64,000 nt of DNA from an uncultured Bacteroidales bacterium (GCA_902785925.1 CADAAI010000003.1:1-64000); one strand, 5' to 3'; shown: positions 9,118 through 19,047, counted from the stretch's first letter. Program-made: numbers and translations. The notes: a model not told the origin generated them from the letters alone.

Positions 9118-10131
9118 ATGGAACAACTGTTTATCGACCTGGAGAAGAAAGCGATTGCCACTCCGCAACGCTTAGTACTGCCCGAGAGTTTTGAACCACG
9201 CACACTGCAAGCCGCCAATCTTGTTATTGAACGTGGAGCAGCTAAAGTTATCCTCATTGGCGACAAAAACGAAATCGTCGCTAAAGCTAATGAACTTGGT
9301 TTTAACAACATCGAGAAAGCAACATTCATCAATCCTGCCAATGCCGAAGAACTCGAGCCTTACGCTCAGCTTCTGCAAGAGCTTCGCAAGAAAAAAGGTA
9401 TGACTATAGAGCAAGCACGCGTTACTGCTGCCGACCCACTCTATTTGGGTTGCCTTCTTATCAAGAACGGCGATGCCGACGCTCAAGTAGCAGGTGCCGA
9501 GAACACGACTGGCAACGTGCTGCGTGCCGCCTTCCAAGTGCTCAAAACCGCTCCCGGCGTTAGTGCCGTATCAGGTGCATTCATCATGCTACTACCCGAA
9601 GGTAGCCCCTACGGAGAGAACGGCACGATGGTGTTTGCCGACTGTGCAGTTATTCCCGATCCCGATGCCAGCCAACTCGCTCAAACTGCAGTCCTTACCG
9701 AGAAGACCGCCCGCGACATCGCAGGCATCGACCCCAAGGTGGCCATGCTCAGCTTCTCAACTAAGGGTAGCGCAAGCCATGAGAAAGTTGACAAAGTGAC
9801 CGAGGCTTTGCGTTTAGCCCGCGAGATGAACCCCGACATGAAAATCGACGGCGAGCTCCAAGCCGATGCAGCTATCGTTCCCAGCGTAGGCGCTTCGAAG
9901 GCTCCTGGCAGTGATATCGCAGGCAAGGCAAACGTGCTCGTTTTCCCCAACCTCGAGGTTGGAAACATTGCTTACAAGCTAGTTCAGCGCTTAGCAGGTG
10001 CCACTGCCGTAGGCCCTGTGCTTCAAGGACTTGGCGCCCCAGTGAACGACCTGTCGCGCGGCTGCTCACCTGATGATGTCTACAAGACAATCCTCCTCAC
10101 CTGCAATCAGGCAATAAGTAAGAAACAATAA
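9118..10131 (+). CDS. pta: Phosphate acetyltransferase
   Basis: 337 residues, the length of short single-domain Pta enzymes. It interconverts acetyl-CoA and acetyl phosphate in the cytoplasm. Family features include the N-terminal RLVLPES segment, the substrate-binding region with AGAENTTGNVLRAAF (about residues 126-140), and the C-terminal FPNLEVGNIAYKLVQRLAGA block. It lies 39 bases upstream of ackA in the usual pair, which makes acetate and ATP during fermentation or, run backwards, activates acetate. The adjacent citrate lyase releases acetate, so reversal is plausible here. Confidence 0.98.
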   Translation: MEQLFIDLEKKAIATPQRLVLPESFEPRTLQAANLVIERGAAKVILIGDKNEIVAKANELGFNNIEKATFINPANAEELEPYAQLLQELRKKKGMTIEQARVTAADPLYLGCLLIKNGDADAQVAGAENTTGNVLRAAFQVLKTAPGVSAVSGAFIMLLPEGSPYGENGTMVFADCAVIPDPDASQLAQTAVLTEKTARDIAGIDPKVAMLSFSTKGSASHEKVDKVTEALRLAREMNPDMKIDGELQADAAIVPSVGASKAPGSDIAGKANVLVFPNLEVGNIAYKLVQRLAGATAVGPVLQGLGAPVNDLSRGCSPDDVYKTILLTCNQAISKKQ

Positions 10132-10170
10132 TAAACATATAACGATAATCAATAAACGACAAACGCAATT

Positions 10171-11379
10171 ATGAACATTCTAGTGCTCAACTGCGGCAGT
10201 AGCTCTGCCAAGTACAAACTCATCGAGGTAAAAAGCAATACCATCCTTGCCGAGGGTGGGGTTGAGAAAATTGGTCTGCCTGACGCTTTCATCAAGATGA
10301 AGCTTGAGGACGGCAAGAAGAACGTTGACCTGGGTCTCATCAACCACGACGGCGCCATCAAGGCCATTCTCGATGCGCTTGTAAACCCCGAGTACGGCTG
10401 CATCAAGGGCTTTGACGAGATTGACGCTGTAGGTCATCGCGTAGTGCACGGAGGCGAGAAGTTCAACAAGAGTATGCTCATCACCGAGGAGGTTAAGGAC
10501 ATGATCAAGGAGTGCTACAACATTGCCCCACTTCACAATCCCGTGAACATGGCAGGCATCGACGCTATCACAAAAGTGCTTCCAAATGTGCCTCAGGTTG
10601 CAGTGTTTGACACCGCCTTCCACCAGACCATGCCAAAGCATGCCTACCTCTACCCTCTTCCCATGAAGTTTTATAAAGAGGACCACGTTCGTCGCTACGG
10701 TTTCCACGGCACCAGCCACCGCTTCGTTTCGCGTCGCGTGTGTGAAATGCTTGGCACTGACTGGCAAGACAAGAAAATCATCTGCTGCCACATTGGTAAC
10801 GGCGCCAGCATCTCGGCCATTAAGAATGGCGAGAGCATCGACACATCTATGGGCCTCACCCCAACTGAGGGCCTTATGATGGGAACACGCAGTGGCGATG
10901 TTGACCCAGGCGCTCTTATCTTCTTGATGGAGAAGTACAATCTCACCGCCAAAGACCTGATGCGCATAGTCAACAAGGAGAGTGGTGTACTTGGTATCAC
11001 TGGCATCTCGAGCGACATGCGTGAGATCTGCGACGAGATTGACAAAGGCAACCATGTTGCCAAGCTTGCTATGGACATGTATGAACTGCGCATTTTGAAG
11101 TACATCGGCGCCTATGCTGCCGAGCTCAATGGCGTGGACATCATCGCATTTACCGGTGGAGTTGGCGAGAATCAGACTCCAACTCGCCGCAACATTTGTC
11201 GCAGCCTAGAGTTCTTGGGCGTGAAAATCGACGAGGAACTCAACGACAAGCTGTGGCGTGGCAAAGAGGGTGAGATTAGCACCCCTGACAGCAAGGTTAA
11301 AGTTGTTGTCGTCATGACCGACGAGGAGTACATGATTGCACGCGACACTGAGGCCATCATTGAGGGTCGCGAGCCATAA
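10171..11379 (+). CDS. ackA: Acetate kinase
   Basis: 402 residues, full length. It transfers phosphate between acetyl phosphate and ADP. Visible signatures of the acetate/sugar kinase fold: N-terminal NCGSSSAKYKL, the acetokinase pattern MGLTPTEGLMMGTRSGDVDP in the middle, HGTSHRFVS, and the C-terminal nucleotide-binding FTGGVGENQ. Co-transcribed with pta and closed by a strong terminator. Confidence 0.98.
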   Translation: MNILVLNCGSSSAKYKLIEVKSNTILAEGGVEKIGLPDAFIKMKLEDGKKNVDLGLINHDGAIKAILDALVNPEYGCIKGFDEIDAVGHRVVHGGEKFNKSMLITEEVKDMIKECYNIAPLHNPVNMAGIDAITKVLPNVPQVAVFDTAFHQTMPKHAYLYPLPMKFYKEDHVRRYGFHGTSHRFVSRRVCEMLGTDWQDKKIICCHIGNGASISAIKNGESIDTSMGLTPTEGLMMGTRSGDVDPGALIFLMEKYNLTAKDLMRIVNKESGVLGITGISSDMREICDEIDKGNHVAKLAMDMYELRILKYIGAYAAELNGVDIIAFTGGVGENQTPTRRNICRSLEFLGVKIDEELNDKLWRGKEGEISTPDSKVKVVVVMTDEEYMIARDTEAIIEGREP

Positions 11380-11402
11380 TTGCAGCGCACATTTCAAGCA
11401 TC

Positions 11403-11448
11403 AAAAGTGGGCCGAATCGTAAATAGATTTTGCCCACTTTTGCGTTTT
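11403..11448 (+). terminator. Terminator of pta-ackA
   Basis: A perfect 10-bp stem (AAAAGTGGGC with GCCCACTTTT) followed by GCG and a T-run. Confidence 0.88.
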
Positions 11449-11735
11449 TACACTTTATCACTTTTGCGCATTTTATCTTAAACAAATTAAGCCAATTGGC
11501 AACCATTGCGACAAAGTGAAACATCAATCTCAAAAACCCTAAAAAAACGTTTTTCCCGTCCTGAAAACCAATCGTGAAATTGTTTTAAATAAATGTATTT
11601 CAGGGATTTTTTCATCGAAAAACTTTTGCCAGTTCCAAAATAATACCTACTTTTGCTTACTATTTAGCATGAATAATAGATTATATTAATAACACCAATT
11701 TTTTTAAAACAACATTAAAACCAAAAACGAACCTG
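11449..11735 (+). promoter_or_regulatory. Promoter region of the citrate lyase operon
   Basis: A gene-free stretch between ackA and citD. TTTG (11625-11628), a 19-base spacer and TActTTTG (11648-11655) form a perfect Bacteroidetes promoter 81 bases before citD. About 20 bases upstream of the -33 box, the inverted pair CCTGAAA (11560-11566) and TTTCAGG (11598-11604) could be a regulator site, but seven bases separated by 31 is weak evidence. No regulator gene lies nearby. Confidence 0.65.
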
Positions 11736-12014
11736 ATGGAACTAAAAAATGCAATGGCCGGCACTCTTGAGTCGGGCGACATTCTCATCCAAATTGCGCC
11801 ATCTGACGTTGACGGACTACACATTGAGCTCGACAGCACGGTAGCCTATCAATTTGGCGAGCAAATCAAGAAAGTGATCATCAACACCCTACAAGAATTG
11901 GGCATTACCAAAGCAAATGTAAAAGCCACCGACAAGGGCGCTCTCGACTGCACAATCAAGGCACGCGTTACTGCCGCTGCCGTGCGCTCGACAGGCGTTG
12001 ACGTTTGGGCTTAA
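11736..12014 (+). CDS. citD: Citrate lyase acyl carrier protein (gamma subunit)
   Basis: 92 residues, typical of CitD. It carries the 2'-(5''-phosphoribosyl)-3'-dephospho-CoA prosthetic group, whose acetyl thioester is exchanged for citrate. The attachment serine is Ser13 in the conserved TLESGD motif near the N-terminus. First gene of the cit operon, directly after a perfect promoter. Its maturation enzymes, CitX and the CitC-CitG fusion, are encoded three and four genes downstream. Confidence 0.96.
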   Translation: MELKNAMAGTLESGDILIQIAPSDVDGLHIELDSTVAYQFGEQIKKVIINTLQELGITKANVKATDKGALDCTIKARVTAAAVRSTGVDVWA

Positions 12015-12048
12015 TCGTTTACTAAACCATTAAAACTTTCAAAAGATT

Positions 12049-12939
12049 ATGGAAAGATTAAGAAGAACAATGATGTTTGTTCCAGGTAACAACCCTGGAA
12101 TGATGGCAGATGCATATATCTATGGTCCCGATTCAATAATGCTCGACCTTGAAGACAGCGTTACTATGGCAGAGAAAGACACTGCCCGCCTCCTGGTTTA
12201 CAATGCCCTTAAGACAATCGACTACGGTGACACCGAGATGGTTGTTCGCATTAACCCATTGAACACTCCTTATGGCAAAAAAGACATCGAAGCCGTAGTA
12301 AAGGCTGGCGTTGATGTAATTCGTATGCCAAAGACCGAGACTGCCGAAGAAGTAATCGAGGTGGAGCGTGAGATTGAGAAAGTAGAGAAAGAGATTGGTT
12401 GTCTGGGCCGCACTCAGATTATGGCTGCCATCGAGAGCGCTCTTGGCGTTGTGAATGCCTATGCTATCGCAACTGCTTCCAAGCGCATGATGGGTATTGC
12501 CCTCGGAGCTGAGGACTACAGCGCCAACTTGAAGACTCAGCGCACCCCAGAAGGCAGCGAGCTTCTTCTTGCCCGCGAGACTATCGTAGTTGCCGCACGC
12601 GCTGCTGGTATCGACGCCCTCGATACTGTTTACTCTAACCTCAACGACATGGAAACCTTCCGCAATGAGGTTGAGGCCATCAAGAAACTTGGCTTCGATG
12701 GCAAGTCGATTATCAACCCACGCCAAATCGAGGTTGTTAACGAAGTATTTGCTCCAAAGGAGAAAGACATCCAGAAGTCCCTCACCATCCTCGCCGCCAT
12801 TAAGGAGGCCGAGAAGAAGGGTTCGGGCGTTATCGCCGTTAACGGTAAGATGGTTGACCGTCCAGTAGTATTAAGAGCACAACGTACAATCGACCTGGCA
12901 ATCGCTTCAGGCATTTTAACAAAGGAGGACATACAATGA
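12049..12939 (+). CDS. citE: Citrate lyase beta subunit (citryl-ACP lyase)
   Basis: 296 residues of the HpcH/HpaI aldolase (TIM-barrel) superfamily. CitE cleaves the citryl thioester on CitD to oxaloacetate and acetyl-CitD. Conserved elements: the N-terminal RTMMFVPGNNPGM, the metal-binding LDLEDSV, and AAIESALGVVNAYAIA with a metal-ligand glutamate, followed by GAEDYSANL. The stop overlaps the citF start by four bases (ATGA), so the two subunits are translationally coupled. Confidence 0.97.
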   Translation: MERLRRTMMFVPGNNPGMMADAYIYGPDSIMLDLEDSVTMAEKDTARLLVYNALKTIDYGDTEMVVRINPLNTPYGKKDIEAVVKAGVDVIRMPKTETAEEVIEVEREIEKVEKEIGCLGRTQIMAAIESALGVVNAYAIATASKRMMGIALGAEDYSANLKTQRTPEGSELLLARETIVVAARAAGIDALDTVYSNLNDMETFRNEVEAIKKLGFDGKSIINPRQIEVVNEVFAPKEKDIQKSLTILAAIKEAEKKGSGVIAVNGKMVDRPVVLRAQRTIDLAIASGILTKEDIQ

Positions 12940-14471
12940 ATAGCATAAAAGACAGAGCAGATCTCATTGCAGCAGCTGCAAAGAAAATGGGTAAAGACGT
13001 CTTCAAAGACGACCTCGTAAAAAATAGCACACCACGCCACGACTTGCAAAGAAAATCAGGTAAAGTGGTAACCCTTGAAGAAGCCATCAAAAAGAGCGGA
13101 CTCAAAGACGGTATGACAATCTCATTCCACCACCACTTCCGTGGAGGTGACAAGGTAATAAACATGGTGGTTGACAAACTCGCCGAGATGGGCTTCAAGA
13201 ACCTTCACCTAGCCTCTTCAAGTCTTATCGACGTTCACAAACCTCTTATTGAGCACATTAAGAACGGCGTTATCACCAAGATTTCGACTTCTGGTCTTCG
13301 TGGCGACCTCGCTACCGAGGTTTCACATGGCTTAATGGACGAGCCTGTTGTGTTCCGTTCACACGGTTCTCGCGGTTATGCCATCGCTACTGGCGAGCTT
13401 CACATCGACGTAGCATTCCTTGGAGCTTCTTCTTGTGACCCTCTTGGTAACGCTGCAGGTTTCTCTATGAGTGAGAATGCTAAGAGCATCTGCGGTTCAC
13501 TGGGATATGCACTTCCCGACGCTAAGTATGCCGACAAGACTGTCATCCTGACTGATGATCTGGTTGACTATCCAAACCAACTCAACGCAATTAGCGAGGC
13601 CGACGTTGACTTCGTAGTAGTTGTTGACTCGGTAGGTGACTCAAGCAAGATTTCTTCGGGCGCCATTCGCGACACCAAAAACCCACGCGATATCCTTCTC
13701 GCCAAGAAGGCTGCTAAGGTTGTTATCAACAGTGGATACTTCGAGAATGGTTTCTCACTGCAGACTGGTTCGGGCGGTGCTTCACTCGCTGTAACCAAAT
13801 ATCTGCGTCAAGCAATGATCGACAAGGGCATCAAGGCCCGCTTCGCACTCGGTGGCATCACCAGCCACATGGTGAAACTGCATCAAGAAGGTCTCATAGA
13901 CCGCCTCATCGATGTTCAGTCGTTTGACAAGGTAGCTGCCGAGTCACTGATGAACGACCCAATGCACAAGAGCGTATCGGCCAACGAATATGCTGCTTTG
14001 CTGGAGCCAGGTTCTGCAACTCACTTCCTTGATGTTGTTATTCTTTCGGCTCTCGAGGTTGACGTGAACTTCAACGTAAATGTGCTCGTGGGTAGCGACG
14101 GTATCATCCGCGGTGCCATTGGTGGTCACCCCGACACTGCTGCCGACTCAGCCCTATCTGTTATCGTTTGCCCATTGCTTCGTGGTCGCATTCCATGCGT
14201 TGTTGACGAGGTTACCACTCTCATCACTCCTGGATCTACTGTTGATGTTGTGGTTACTGAGTTTGGTATCGCTGTCAACCCACGTCGTCCCGAGCTCAAG
14301 AAGCGTCTGCAAGATGCTGGTATCGAGATTGTCGAGATCACAGCATTGCGCGACCGTGCTAAGAGCATCATTGGCGAGGCCGCTCCCCTGCCCTTCGGTG
14401 ACAAGGTTGTTGGCATCGTGATGAACCGCGACGGCTCGGTTATGGACGTTATCAAGAACATTGCAGACTAA
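12936..14471 (+). CDS. citF: Citrate lyase alpha subunit (citrate:acetyl-ACP transferase)
   Basis: 511 residues, full length for CitF. It is a CoA-transferase-fold enzyme that swaps the acetyl group on CitD for citrate. Recognisable parts: DGMTISFHHHFRGGDKV near residues 54-68, the glycine-rich FLGASSCDPLGNAAG, and the C-terminal VTEFGIAVNPRRPEL. With CitD and CitE it completes the catalytic citrate lyase complex. Confidence 0.97.
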   Translation: MNSIKDRADLIAAAAKKMGKDVFKDDLVKNSTPRHDLQRKSGKVVTLEEAIKKSGLKDGMTISFHHHFRGGDKVINMVVDKLAEMGFKNLHLASSSLIDVHKPLIEHIKNGVITKISTSGLRGDLATEVSHGLMDEPVVFRSHGSRGYAIATGELHIDVAFLGASSCDPLGNAAGFSMSENAKSICGSLGYALPDAKYADKTVILTDDLVDYPNQLNAISEADVDFVVVVDSVGDSSKISSGAIRDTKNPRDILLAKKAAKVVINSGYFENGFSLQTGSGGASLAVTKYLRQAMIDKGIKARFALGGITSHMVKLHQEGLIDRLIDVQSFDKVAAESLMNDPMHKSVSANEYAALLEPGSATHFLDVVILSALEVDVNFNVNVLVGSDGIIRGAIGGHPDTAADSALSVIVCPLLRGRIPCVVDEVTTLITPGSTVDVVVTEFGIAVNPRRPELKKRLQDAGIEIVEITALRDRAKSIIGEAAPLPFGDKVVGIVMNRDGSVMDVIKNIAD

Positions 14472-14496
14472 AATTCTTGAAGCCTAAATATTTATA

Positions 14497-15006
14497 ATGG
14501 AGATTACGCTTGACAAGTTGCTGGCAAGCCGTGACCGCAGAGTTGAAATGCAACAAAAGTTGAGGGAAAAACACCCCAACCTCACTCTTGTGTGCCTCAC
14601 GGTAATAATGCCAGGTAACATCAAGCGTAATCTTTCTTCTCTAATTGCCTCACAAGCAGCCATTAACGCTCTTCTAAATCGCTTTGAGGGCAAAATGGTG
14701 GAGGTGATTAGCCGCGACCTTGACACAGGCTATGAGGCATATGTTGTGACTACCATTTCACAACACGATGCCAAGATGATTGCCTGTGACATCGAAGATA
14801 GTCACCCGCTGGGACGTCTGTTCGACATTGACGTGCTTGATGTCAACGGTATCCCCATGAAGCGTGAAGCAGAGGGCTTTGCTCCACGCCGCTGCTTGAT
14901 GTGCAACAATGAGGCTCGCTACTGCATGCGCAATCGCACCCACACACCACAAGAATTGAACGCCAAAATCCAAAAGATGGTCGATGCCTATGTTCAACAA
15001 CTATGA
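14497..15006 (+). CDS. citX: Apo-citrate lyase phosphoribosyl-dephospho-CoA transferase
   Basis: 169 residues. CitX moves the phosphoribosyl-dephospho-CoA prosthetic group from its triphosphate precursor onto the serine of CitD. The hallmark HPLGRLFDIDV block is at about residues 104-114, followed by the cysteine-containing RRCLMCNNEAR region. The 3' end overlaps the next gene by 23 bases. In some enterobacteria and Haemophilus, CitX is fused to CitG; here CitG is fused to CitC instead. Confidence 0.94.
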   Translation: MEITLDKLLASRDRRVEMQQKLREKHPNLTLVCLTVIMPGNIKRNLSSLIASQAAINALLNRFEGKMVEVISRDLDTGYEAYVVTTISQHDAKMIACDIEDSHPLGRLFDIDVLDVNGIPMKREAEGFAPRRCLMCNNEARYCMRNRTHTPQELNAKIQKMVDAYVQQL

Positions 15007-16744
15007 CATAGTGGAAATGCCACTCTCGCTCAAGCGTAACCGCACGATGGTCGAGGACTTCCTCGCAAAGAGTGAGCTACGCCTTGACGACATGGACTAC
15101 TATGCCGCAGTTGTTGACCGTGATAACTTCGAAATGCTTGCGGGTGGCGGTTTTAAGGACGACATCATCAAATGCATCGCAGTTGATGATTCACTTCGTG
15201 GCACTGGCATGAGTCAGCAACTCATTTCTCACTTGATGTCGCAGATGAATGCTCAGGGGCACAACAGCGTGAAAGTTTTCACAAAGCCCGGAAACATCGA
15301 CATTTTCGAGAGTCTAGGTTTCAAGACACTGGGTGAGAGCAGCAAGGCTATTCTGCTTGAGAATGGACTCGACGGACTCTCTACCTATGTAAACTACCTA
15401 AAATCTCTAAAGCGTGATGGCAAGAAGGGATTTATCGTGATGAATGCCAACCCATTCACGCTGGGACATCAATATCTAGTGGAACAGGCCGCCTCAAAGG
15501 TCGATAACCTCTATGTGATAGTAGTTGTTGAAGACAAGTCACAGTTCACTAGCGATGAGCGACTTGCAATGGTAACTGCAGGATGCGCTCACCTTAAGAA
15601 TGTGACAGTGTGCCATGGTAGCAGCTACATCATCTCGGCAGCGACCTTCCCGTCCTATTTCATTAAGCAGGCAAGCGACGCTGCGATGGCTCAGATTGAG
15701 CTAGATCTTGATATCACAGCAAGGCACATTGCTCCCGCATTGGGAGCAACTGTGCGGTTTGTAGGTAGCGAGCCCAACGACGAGCTCACCCTCGCCTATA
15801 ATAGCGCTATGCACAACATGCTGCCCAGTCGCGGCATCGAGGTTGTTGAGCTGCCACGTCTTGAAAAAGAAGGCAACTACATCAGCGCATCCACTGTGAG
15901 AGAAATGCTCATAGATGGGAACTTACCAGAAGCTAAAGAATTGGTGCCCAATACTACCCTTCCCTATCTTGTTGCCTGGATAGCAGTCAATGCACTGAAG
16001 CAAGAACTTGACCTAACCCCGAAACCTGGGCTTGTCGACACTCACGACAACGGTGCACACAGCGACATGGACTACGAAATCATGCACAAGAGCATCAACG
16101 CCTTGAGGCCATATTTCGCTCAACTTGCCGTGATAAGCTATAGCGATAATCTACCCGAAGCGTCATTGTTACAAAACATGGGTATTGATGCCGAGAAAAA
16201 TATGCTTGCCGCAACTGGTGGAGTTAACACTCACCGTGGAGCACTATTCTCAATGGGATTGGCTGTTGTGGCTGCATGCCACACAATGGCAATGCGTAGC
16301 AACGATTTTCTTAAAAACTGGAGCAAAACAATTGAATGCATTGCAGGTCAATTACCAGGAAGCGACAATTCCCACGGCAACAGCGCCAAGATACAGCACA
16401 ACGTGGCAGGCGCTCTCGACCTTGCTCGCACAGGATATAGTGAGGTGGCAAACAAGTGGCTTAGCTACTATCACGACAACTGTGGCGATGAGCATGTCAA
16501 GCTGAAAACTTTATTATATATAATGTGTAGCTTGGACGACACCAATGTCATTCACCGTGCTGGCTATGAAATGGCACAGCAAGTGAAACAAGAAGCAGCT
16601 CATCTGCTCGAGAATTTCTCAATTGAAAGTCTGGAGCAAATGAACCATAGTTTCATTACAAGGAACATTTCCCCCGGCGGTGCTGCCGACATGCTATCGC
16701 TTACCCTATTTCTCTCTGCACTAAACATTAACGAGAACAAATAA
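14984..16744 (+). CDS. Citrate lyase ligase fused to triphosphoribosyl-dephospho-CoA synthase (CitC-CitG)
   Basis: 586 residues in one uninterrupted frame carrying two maturation enzymes. The N-terminal half is CitC: a GNAT-like domain (about 1-115) followed by a nucleotidyltransferase-like domain with NPFTLGH at about 156-162 and SASTVREM later. CitC acetylates the CitD prosthetic group using ATP and acetate. From about residue 330 onward it is CitG, with the signature TPKPGLVDTHDNGAHSDM and later TGGVNTHRGALFS. CitG makes the prosthetic-group precursor from ATP and dephospho-CoA. The start ATG is inside the end of citX; an ATG two codons later is equally possible. The fusion keeps the two steps in one product and suggests a fixed 1:1 ratio. 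Confidence 0.93.
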   Translation: MPMFNNYDIVEMPLSLKRNRTMVEDFLAKSELRLDDMDYYAAVVDRDNFEMLAGGGFKDDIIKCIAVDDSLRGTGMSQQLISHLMSQMNAQGHNSVKVFTKPGNIDIFESLGFKTLGESSKAILLENGLDGLSTYVNYLKSLKRDGKKGFIVMNANPFTLGHQYLVEQAASKVDNLYVIVVVEDKSQFTSDERLAMVTAGCAHLKNVTVCHGSSYIISAATFPSYFIKQASDAAMAQIELDLDITARHIAPALGATVRFVGSEPNDELTLAYNSAMHNMLPSRGIEVVELPRLEKEGNYISASTVREMLIDGNLPEAKELVPNTTLPYLVAWIAVNALKQELDLTPKPGLVDTHDNGAHSDMDYEIMHKSINALRPYFAQLAVISYSDNLPEASLLQNMGIDAEKNMLAATGGVNTHRGALFSMGLAVVAACHTMAMRSNDFLKNWSKTIECIAGQLPGSDNSHGNSAKIQHNVAGALDLARTGYSEVANKWLSYYHDNCGDEHVKLKTLLYIMCSLDDTNVIHRAGYEMAQQVKQEAAHLLENFSIESLEQMNHSFITRNISPGGAADMLSLTLFLSALNINENK

Positions 16745-16788
16745 TTACTTTTTTAATAGTTATAACTAATTAAATTTCTAAATTCACT

Positions 16789-19029
16789 ATGGTAGAATTA
16801 ATCAAACATGGAGTTTACTTGATTGACGGTGCCGAAATCCGCACCGATGCAACAGGTCTGCCCGCAGCCGACGAGGCTCGCGAGAACACAATCACTTACG
16901 GCATCCTTCGCTCACATGACGTGGATGGCAGCAAGGGTAAGAAGATGAGAATCCGCTTCGACGCTATGATGTCGCATGACATCACCTACGTGGGCATTAT
17001 CCAAACTGCTCGCGCCAGCGGTCTCGACAAGTTCCCATTGCCCTACGCAATGACCAACTGCCACAACTCGCTTTGCGCTGTAGGTGGTACAATCAACGAA
17101 GACGACCATGTATTCGGTCTTTCGGCCGCCAAGAAGTATGGTGGTATCTACGTTCCCGCCAACCAAGCCGTTATCCACCAGTATGCCCGCGAGGCAATGG
17201 TTAAGTGCGGCAACATGATTCTGGGTAGCGATAGCCACACACGCTATGGTTCACTCGGTAACATGGGTGTTGGTGAAGGTGGTGGCGAGCTCGTTAAGCA
17301 GCTCCTCAAGAACACTTGGGACATCAATGCTCCCGAGGTAGTACTCGTTTGGTTGGAAGGCAAGCCCCGCAAGGGTGTAGGTCCTCACGATGTTGCTATT
17401 TCTCTCGTAAAGGCTACATTCGAGAGCGGCTTCGTTAAGAACAAAGTTCTTGAGTTTGCTGGTCCTGGCGTTAAGGAATTGCCAATCGACTTCCGTAACG
17501 GTATCGACATCATGACTACCGAGACCACTTGCTTGAGCTCTATCTGGGTTACCGACGATGAGGTTAAGCATCACTACGAGATTCACAAGCGTCCACAAGA
17601 CTACCGCGAGCTCAAGCCCGGCAAGGTAGCTTACTACGACGCAATGATCAAGATTGACCTGAGCACTCAAGAGTCAATGATAGCTCTCCCATTCCATCCA
17701 TCTAACGCTTACACCATCCACGAGCTCCAGGAGAATCCTGTTGAAATCTTGAAGGCTGTTGAGGAAGATGCTAAGAAGCGCTTTGGCGACAAGATCCAGG
17801 TTGACCTCGTTGACAAGGTTATCGACGGTAAGGTTCATGCCGACCAGGGTATTATCGCTGGTTGCTCTGGCGGTACTTACGACAACCTCAGTGCAGCTGC
17901 TTCTATCATGAAGGGTGCTAGCATTGGTAACGACTACTTCACCATGAGTGCTTACCCACAGTCAGTTCCTGTTTACTTGGCAACTACTCGCAACCGCATC
18001 GCCGAGGAGCTTCTTGAGGCTGGCGTAGTTATCAAGCCTGCATTCTGCGGTCCTTGCTTCGGTGCTGGTGATGTTCCTAGCAACAATGGTCTGAGTATCC
18101 GTCACACAACCCGTAACTTCCCCAACCGCGAGGGTTCTAAGCCAGGTCAGGGTCAAATCTCGCTCGTTGCTCTGATGGACGCACGTTCTATCGCTGCAAC
18201 AGCTGCTAATGGTGGCGTTATCACTGCTGCTACCGATGTTGACTACACCGACGACCACAAGCCTTATGACTTCGACGAGCGCGTATATCAGCGCCGCGTA
18301 TTCAACGGCTATGAGCATGCCGACCTCAACGAGGAACTCAAGTATGGTCCTAACATCAAGGATTGGCCCAAGATGTATCCAATGCAGGACAACATGCTCC
18401 TTGAGTTGGCAGCCGTTATTCACGATCCCGTTACCACTACCGATGAGTTGATTCCTTCGGGTGAGACCTCGAGCTACCGCTCTAACCCATTGAAGCTCTC
18501 TGAGTTCGCTCTCTCTCGCCGCGTTCCTGAGTACGTAGGCTTGAGCAAGCGCATCCAGGCACAAGACCTCGAGCGTCGTGCTGGCAATGTTCCCGAGAAC
18601 GTTGCTGCAGCTCTCGCTAAGGTAGGTGCTAAGGCCGAGGACACTTCGTTTGGTTCTTGCGTATTTGCTAACCGTCCTGGTGATGGTAGTGCTCGTGAGC
18701 AGGCTGCTTCTTGTCAGAAGGTGCTTGGTGGCGACGCCAACATCTGCTACGAGTATGCAACCAAGCGCTATCGCAGCAACTGCATCAACTGGGGTATCGT
18801 TCCTTTCACTATCGCTCCTGAGACCGAGTTCAACTACAACCCAGGCGACTTTGTATTCGTTCCTGGTATCCGCGAAGCTATCGTCAGCGGTAAGGAGGAG
18901 ATTGACGCTAAGGTTATCACTGCCGACGGCGTTAAGGACATCCACCTGTTCTTCCAAAACCTCACTCCCGATGAGCGTGAGATTCTGGCACAGGGCTGCT
19001 TGATGAACTACTACAAAAGCAAAAAATAA
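16789..19029 (+). CDS. Aconitate hydratase
   Basis: 746 residues of the aconitase family, the form common in Bacteroidetes. It isomerises citrate and isocitrate through a 4Fe-4S cluster. The cluster ligands are visible: Cys359 in the GCSGGTYDNL segment, and Cys420 and Cys423 in CGPCFGAGD. Other family elements are GSDSHTRYGSLGNMGVGEGG in the N-terminal half and NFPNREGSKPGQGQ in the middle. It follows the cit operon by 44 bases and precedes isocitrate dehydrogenase. It places isocitrate formation beside citrate cleavage, so the two branches share one citrate pool. Confidence 0.95.
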   Translation: MVELIKHGVYLIDGAEIRTDATGLPAADEARENTITYGILRSHDVDGSKGKKMRIRFDAMMSHDITYVGIIQTARASGLDKFPLPYAMTNCHNSLCAVGGTINEDDHVFGLSAAKKYGGIYVPANQAVIHQYAREAMVKCGNMILGSDSHTRYGSLGNMGVGEGGGELVKQLLKNTWDINAPEVVLVWLEGKPRKGVGPHDVAISLVKATFESGFVKNKVLEFAGPGVKELPIDFRNGIDIMTTETTCLSSIWVTDDEVKHHYEIHKRPQDYRELKPGKVAYYDAMIKIDLSTQESMIALPFHPSNAYTIHELQENPVEILKAVEEDAKKRFGDKIQVDLVDKVIDGKVHADQGIIAGCSGGTYDNLSAAASIMKGASIGNDYFTMSAYPQSVPVYLATTRNRIAEELLEAGVVIKPAFCGPCFGAGDVPSNNGLSIRHTTRNFPNREGSKPGQGQISLVALMDARSIAATAANGGVITAATDVDYTDDHKPYDFDERVYQRRVFNGYEHADLNEELKYGPNIKDWPKMYPMQDNMLLELAAVIHDPVTTTDELIPSGETSSYRSNPLKLSEFALSRRVPEYVGLSKRIQAQDLERRAGNVPENVAAALAKVGAKAEDTSFGSCVFANRPGDGSAREQAASCQKVLGGDANICYEYATKRYRSNCINWGIVPFTIAPETEFNYNPGDFVFVPGIREAIVSGKEEIDAKVITADGVKDIHLFFQNLTPDEREILAQGCLMNYYKSKK

Positions 19030-19047
19030 TCATTTAAACAAATAATC

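Noticed and set aside
10180-11055. 291-codon open frame on the minus strand
   Set aside because: Antisense to acetate kinase; no domain features; a shadow of the real gene.
17962-18957. 331-codon open frame on the minus strand
   Set aside because: It is antisense to the intact aconitase gene, has no recognisable product, and is explained by the codon bias of the real gene.
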